Positions 60,200 to 64,000 of a stretch of 64,000 nucleotides of DNA are shown piece by piece; position 1 is the first letter of the stretch; the number at the start of each line of letters is the position of its first letter. The translations under genes and the position numbers were made by a program. Source of the stretch: Acidobacteriaceae bacterium (GTDB lineage: Bacteria > Acidobacteriota > Terriglobia > Terriglobales > Acidobacteriaceae). The stretch covers positions 206,322 to 270,321 of the forward strand of contig PLBY01000045.1 of assembly GCA_003134655.1 (NCBI GenBank), read 5' to 3'. The notes beneath the pieces are model-generated. The model searched no databases. It was not told the origin of the DNA and worked only from the letters and a program-made list of their open reading frames with translations.

Positions 60200-61426
60200 C
60201 TAGTTCGCTGGTGCCTGCAGCGTCTTCACCAGCCACGGAATGATGACTTCTTTGAAAATCCTGGGATCGGGCCACACGCCGACTTGCCGTCCGAGGTGGC
60301 CGCCGCGCGGGTTGATCCACGCGTCCTTGGGAACATCGCCGTTGCTCAGCAGGAGATAGTCGTCCGCGATGGGGACCTGCGTGTCGAGGGCGCCTTGCAG
60401 GATGAGCATGGGCGCCATGGGCTTGCCGAGCAGGCCCTGAGTCACCAGCGACAGCTTGGGCGCGAACTCGGCCATCTCTTCGAGGGTGTGAACGCCTTCA
60501 TACACGTTCATGAGCGCGGGCACCTGGTCGAAGAGATATTCGCGGTTGCCGACCAGATGGTTCAGCAGCCAATCCTTTTGGAAGAATTCGTGGACGGGAG
60601 GCGACTGGGCGCTGCACCCGCGCAGGCGTGTGTGCTCTACGATCGCCATCTTCGTGGCCCAGTACGCTCCCCAACTGACGCCGTGGATCGCGATGCGATT
60701 CTTGTCGACCTCCGGGCGCGACTGCGCGTAGTCGAGAACTTTCGAGAGCATGCGCTCGGACGTTTCACTGACCTTGATGGGCGCCTGTCCGGTGCCGGGA
60801 CCGTCGACGGCGAGGTATCCGATGCCGAAGGGGAGAATCGCGCTGAAGCTCTCCGTCAGATCTTCTTTGCGGCTGTCGAGGCCGTTGACCGAGATCACCA
60901 GCGGCACGGGTCCCTTCGCATTCTTGGGGAGGCGCAGGTAGCCGACGATCTCTTTGCCTTCGAAAGGAATCCTCACCACTTCCAGCGGCGGATCCATCAA
61001 CTTCGCGTGCGCCAGGAAAGACTCGAGCGCCTTCTCATAGGAGCGCTGCTTGCCCGGAGAAGCGGGAAACGGCCAGCGTCCAAAAGAATAGATGCGCCAG
61101 GCGCGGATGTAGTCGGCATTGGCCTTGGTGGGATCGCTCTTCTCCAGCGACTTGGCCTCGTTGAAGTAGTGATCGCCAACGCGCATGAAGCCGGCGGCCC
61201 ATTCGTCCTTGTCGGCAGTGTGAATGGTCTCAAACGCTTCCTTCACATCTGCCGGATCGAGCCCGATTAGCGGATACTGTCCGACTTCAGCACGGTGAAC
61301 GGCTTCGATTTTGACCTCATCGATGGTGCGCTCGCGGCGCTCTTCCTTCTGCGCGAGAACGAGTTCAGTCATCAAGGTGCAGACAAGCAACAGCGTTAAG
61401 AAAATGAATGAGATTCTGTTTTTCAT
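60200..61426 (-). CDS. Secreted alpha/beta hydrolase (FrsA/DUF1100-like esterase)
   Basis: The signal peptide is MKNRISFIFLTLLLVCTLMTELVLA. The 408-residue protein has a helical N-domain, then PLVISVNGLDSRKEDLTESF, the nucleophile in IAIHGVSWGAYWATK, the acid Asp in LILQGALDTQVPI and the His in NPRGGHLGRQ. The two-domain layout resembles 2,6-dihydroxypseudooxynicotine hydrolase and related FrsA-type enzymes. Substrate unknown. Confidence 0.87.
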   Translation of the reverse strand: MKNRISFIFLTLLLVCTLMTELVLAQKEERRERTIDEVKIEAVHRAEVGQYPLIGLDPADVKEAFETIHTADKDEWAAGFMRVGDHYFNEAKSLEKSDPTKANADYIRAWRIYSFGRWPFPASPGKQRSYEKALESFLAHAKLMDPPLEVVRIPFEGKEIVGYLRLPKNAKGPVPLVISVNGLDSRKEDLTESFSAILPFGIGYLAVDGPGTGQAPIKVSETSERMLSKVLDYAQSRPEVDKNRIAIHGVSWGAYWATKMAIVEHTRLRGCSAQSPPVHEFFQKDWLLNHLVGNREYLFDQVPALMNVYEGVHTLEEMAEFAPKLSLVTQGLLGKPMAPMLILQGALDTQVPIADDYLLLSNGDVPKDAWINPRGGHLGRQVGVWPDPRIFKEVIIPWLVKTLQAPAN

Positions 61427-61475
61427 GATGCGTGATCCCCAGATAGTCTTGCCCGCTGTTATGCGAGCGAAGTAG

Positions 61476-61509
61476 ATAAGAAAAGGCCGGACGGAATGAG
61501 TCCGGCCTT
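61476..61509 (-). terminator. Rho-independent terminator of the TonB-dependent receptor gene
   Basis: Read on the minus strand: AAGGCCGGA, nine-base loop, TCCGGCCTT running straight into TTTTCTTATC. The stem (61483-61491 with 61501-61509) is perfect. It lies 30 bases past the receptor stop. Confidence 0.85.
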
Positions 61510-61538
61510 CGATACGCGTCTCTGAATCGACTGCGGTC

Positions 61539-64000
61539 CTAGAACGTAAACTTCAACCCCAACTGAATGGCGCGGCTTCCGCCCGACCCGATGACGGGAT
61601 TGGCGGCAGCTACGTCAGGTGTGGCGCATCCGCAGCCGAACGGTTGAGCCGACGGATCGTTCAACCCGAATCCGTTTTGTCCTCCGTAAGGATTGGCGAA
61701 ATTCGGATGGTTGAAAATGTTAAAGAATTCGGCACGGAACTGGACCCGAACCTTTTCGCCGAGATGCCAGTTCTTGGCAACGGAGAAATCGAAGTTTCGG
61801 AAGCCCGTATCGCGGAACGTGTTCCGCCCCATGTTGCCGAATTGTCCCAACGGTGGCGGAATCATGACGGAAGTGCCTTGGGCGTAGCAGCCAAAGAAGG
61901 CGAGCGACTCAGTAGAAGCGCCGGGGCTACCCCCATCCAGCGCGAGCGCTTTCGCGTTGCACGCCGCATTGTTGCTGGGATCTGATGGGCTGTTGTTGCC
62001 GCCGAAATGTGGAATCCCGGTCGAAGTCGACTTGAAGTCCGACGGCTTTCCGTAGAAGCTCCAACGGATCGGTTCGTTCGCGGGAGGACTGACCGGCAGC
62101 GGCCCGGTGCCTGCGGCGTCAGTACCCAGATCAATCGGGCCCCAGGGTTGCGCACTTTGCAGCGTCACGATGGAATTCAGTTCCCAACCCTCCATCATCT
62201 GCGCGAAGCCTTTGCGTCCGGGGATCGCATAGGTGAACGACAGCGTGAAGCGCTGTCGAATGTCAAAGTCGCTGTTCCCGTATTCCCGTCCTACATTCGT
62301 CGAGTCCTGCGGCAGGCCGGCTCCGTAGCCAAAGTCCCAATTGGCGCCGACGGCGTCGAGCGAGTGGCCGTAGGTGTAGCCGGCCACCATGCTCAGCCCG
62401 TGATAGTTGCGAGAGGTCAACGTGACCTGCAAAGCGTCGTAGTTCGACCGGTAGACATTTCCCATCTGGAAGATGTTGCTCAGGTAAGGAAATTTCGTGT
62501 TGAAGGGGCGCGGCCCCTGCTCGTCAGCGACCTGGCATGCTGGATTGTTGAGGGTATCGTACTGGCCATTGACGAGATTCACTGGGAGATTACACGTAGC
62601 GATGTTTGCTGCGGGCCAGCCCGAGCCTACTGGTGCCTGATTGATATCGCGAATGCCGATCAGATTCGACCCGTGATTTCCCACGTACGACATTTCCAGC
62701 GAAAGATTCGGGGTAAACGAGTGCTGCATCCCGATCGTCCAGTGCCAGACGTAAGGAGTGGTCAGGTTGCGGGCCACGCTCATAATGGGGCATGGGGCCG
62801 CGTTTACTGGATCGCAGTTGAGCTTGGTCGTGCTGACGTTGGGTCCGAAGATGGGCACACCGCTGTCCCACTGCGGTAGGACCGGTGGGATCGCCAGATT
62901 GCCGGCCGTGATCGTGCCGCCTGCAGTGTCTCCCGCCGCATCGATCGTGGCGGCCGTGGGCACGTTGCCCAGGCCAAAAGCGTTGTTGAAAGCCAGCATC
63001 GCTTCCCAGTTCACGGTTTCGTACACCAGGCCCGCTCCGCCTCTGATGACTGTCTTTCCTTTGCCGTTTACGTCCCAGGCAAAGCCCAAGCGGGGGGCGA
63101 AGTTCTTGTGGTCGGGATTGTAGGGGCCGCTGACGCCACTCTGTCCAACTTGGATCAAACCGGTGGGCGAGTTGGGATCGAAATTCCCCAGCAGGTTGTG
63201 CTGCTCTTTGATGACGGAACTGTACTCATACCGCACGCCGAAGTTGACCGTCAGGTTCTTGTTGGCACGCCAGTCATCCTGCAGGAACAGGCCGTAGGCC
63301 CAGTTGTGAATATGCAGAGTGGGGTCGCCAACCTGTACGGATGCTTTGAACGGATCGCCGGCGAAGAAATCTTCCAACGCGGTTGAGCCTGCTCCGGTTC
63401 CGATAGCGACGCCGCCCAGGAACGTGATGCTGCCTCGAGCGTTGCCGAAAGCTCCGCCGTTAAAGGCGTTGTGGTGCAGATCGCCGCCGAATTTCAGAGA
63501 ATGTTTCCCAGCTGTATAGGACACGTGGTCGATGAACTGAGTTCTCGCGTCCGGTCCCTGGAACTTGGGCCACTTGAAGGCGCCCAGGCCGGGAACAAAT
63601 GCTCCGGCGAAACCAATGCGAGGCAGTCCGCCCGTGAAGGGTCCGCTCACACCCGTGTTGAGACCGTAGCCGGATGCCGGCGTGCCGAGATCACCGGGCA
63701 ACGTGGGTTGGTAGAGGCGGTTGTAGCCGACGCGCGCTTCGTTCACCCAACGGGTGCCCGGAGTCCAGATCCAGTTTCCGCCCACGACCTGCGCCCGGGT
63801 GTGGATCTTGGAACGCCAATTGGATTGCAGTTCCGGGAAATCCTCGACCGTCCCATTGTTGTTTCCGTAGAAGTACATGCCGCTGATGCTGTTTTTCTGA
63901 TTGATGTTGAAATCTACTTTGCCCAGCGCGTTGTCGACTCCCACATCGTTGGGGAATCCCTGCACGACGTTGATGCTCTGCGTGTTGTTGATGGGGAAGC
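61539..64000 (-). CDS. TonB-dependent outer-membrane receptor, N-terminus off the right edge
   Basis: The frame is open to the window edge (the conventional start at 63965 is internal; the codons before it read FPINNTQSINVV). About 820 residues are visible. They look like the barrel part of an acidobacterial TonB-dependent receptor of the carboxypeptidase-regulatory/OmpA-like type: KVDFNINQKNSISGMYFYGN, LTVNFGVRYEYSS, FAPRLGFAWDVNGKGKTVIR, LSLEMSYVGNHGSNLIG, VQFRAEFFNIFNHPNF, and a C-terminal Phe (IQLGLKFTF) as barrel proteins have. The plug and any N-terminal domain are outside the window. Such proteins are usually thought to import polymers or chelates; the ligand is unknown. Confidence 0.9.
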   Translation of the reverse strand, partial: FPINNTQSINVVQGFPNDVGVDNALGKVDFNINQKNSISGMYFYGNNNGTVEDFPELQSNWRSKIHTRAQVVGGNWIWTPGTRWVNEARVGYNRLYQPTLPGDLGTPASGYGLNTGVSGPFTGGLPRIGFAGAFVPGLGAFKWPKFQGPDARTQFIDHVSYTAGKHSLKFGGDLHHNAFNGGAFGNARGSITFLGGVAIGTGAGSTALEDFFAGDPFKASVQVGDPTLHIHNWAYGLFLQDDWRANKNLTVNFGVRYEYSSVIKEQHNLLGNFDPNSPTGLIQVGQSGVSGPYNPDHKNFAPRLGFAWDVNGKGKTVIRGGAGLVYETVNWEAMLAFNNAFGLGNVPTAATIDAAGDTAGGTITAGNLAIPPVLPQWDSGVPIFGPNVSTTKLNCDPVNAAPCPIMSVARNLTTPYVWHWTIGMQHSFTPNLSLEMSYVGNHGSNLIGIRDINQAPVGSGWPAANIATCNLPVNLVNGQYDTLNNPACQVADEQGPRPFNTKFPYLSNIFQMGNVYRSNYDALQVTLTSRNYHGLSMVAGYTYGHSLDAVGANWDFGYGAGLPQDSTNVGREYGNSDFDIRQRFTLSFTYAIPGRKGFAQMMEGWELNSIVTLQSAQPWGPIDLGTDAAGTGPLPVSPPANEPIRWSFYGKPSDFKSTSTGIPHFGGNNSPSDPSNNAACNAKALALDGGSPGASTESLAFFGCYAQGTSVMIPPPLGQFGNMGRNTFRDTGFRNFDFSVAKNWHLGEKVRVQFRAEFFNIFNHPNFANPYGGQNGFGLNDPSAQPFGCGCATPDVAAANPVIGSGGSRAIQLGLKFTF

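Overview
The window looks like one contiguous chromosome segment of an Acidobacteriota bacterium (Terriglobia-like; genus not resolvable from sequence alone). The reasons are high GC, an acidobacterial duplicated orphan permease (ADOP, 9808-12267), a VWFA-related protein of the acidobacterial type (31132-32148), a very large TonB-dependent receptor (61539 to the right edge), and many hairpin repeats in intergenic DNA. I see no phage, insertion sequence, CRISPR, rRNA or tRNA gene. It reads as core genome mixed with lineage-specific genes.

Layout. 1-5489: end of a DUF2277 gene, then the translation cluster infC-rpmI-rplT-pheS-pheT. infC can only start at an AUC codon. 5729-14437: a frameshifted FMN-dependent alpha-hydroxy-acid oxidase, an EAL-HDOD signalling protein, an RGG-rich pseudo-receiver, an ADOP permease broken by a stop codon, a DUF4034 protein and a small membrane protein. 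14440-22312: HIT protein, RlpA, a small helical protein, mutY, a peroxiredoxin, an M28 peptidase and a large protein with a divergent class III nucleotide-cyclase domain. 22358-32148: TonB, aspS, a secreted amidohydrolase, an aminotransferase, Cu/Zn SOD, a zapB-like/zapA pair and the VWFA protein. 32155-38931: hybrid histidine kinase, lgt, a secreted hydrolase with an EF-hand, 3-methyladenine glycosylase and a small secreted protein.

39121-44480 (minus strand) is a five-gene cluster: two coiled-coil proteins, a membrane-anchored substrate-binding protein fused to an OmpA domain, and an ABC permease and ATPase. It is the best candidate for an undescribed envelope system. 44765-52623 (minus strand) is a compact coenzyme F420 operon (cofG-cofD-cofC-cofE-cofH-F420:NADP reductase-tandem nitroreductase-small membrane protein), with a flavin reductase and msrB divergent from it. 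53831-64000: bactofilin, an ABC-F ATPase, NUDIX, SDR, DctA, an alpha/beta hydrolase and the TonB-dependent receptor.

The most unusual theme is repeats. At least six hairpin-repeat families are scattered through intergenic DNA. Copies also lie in frame inside or at the edges of five protein genes (pheT, mutY, an aminotransferase, cofE, cofC), adding low-complexity peptides. Two genes carry single-base lesions, which may be real pseudogenes or assembly errors.
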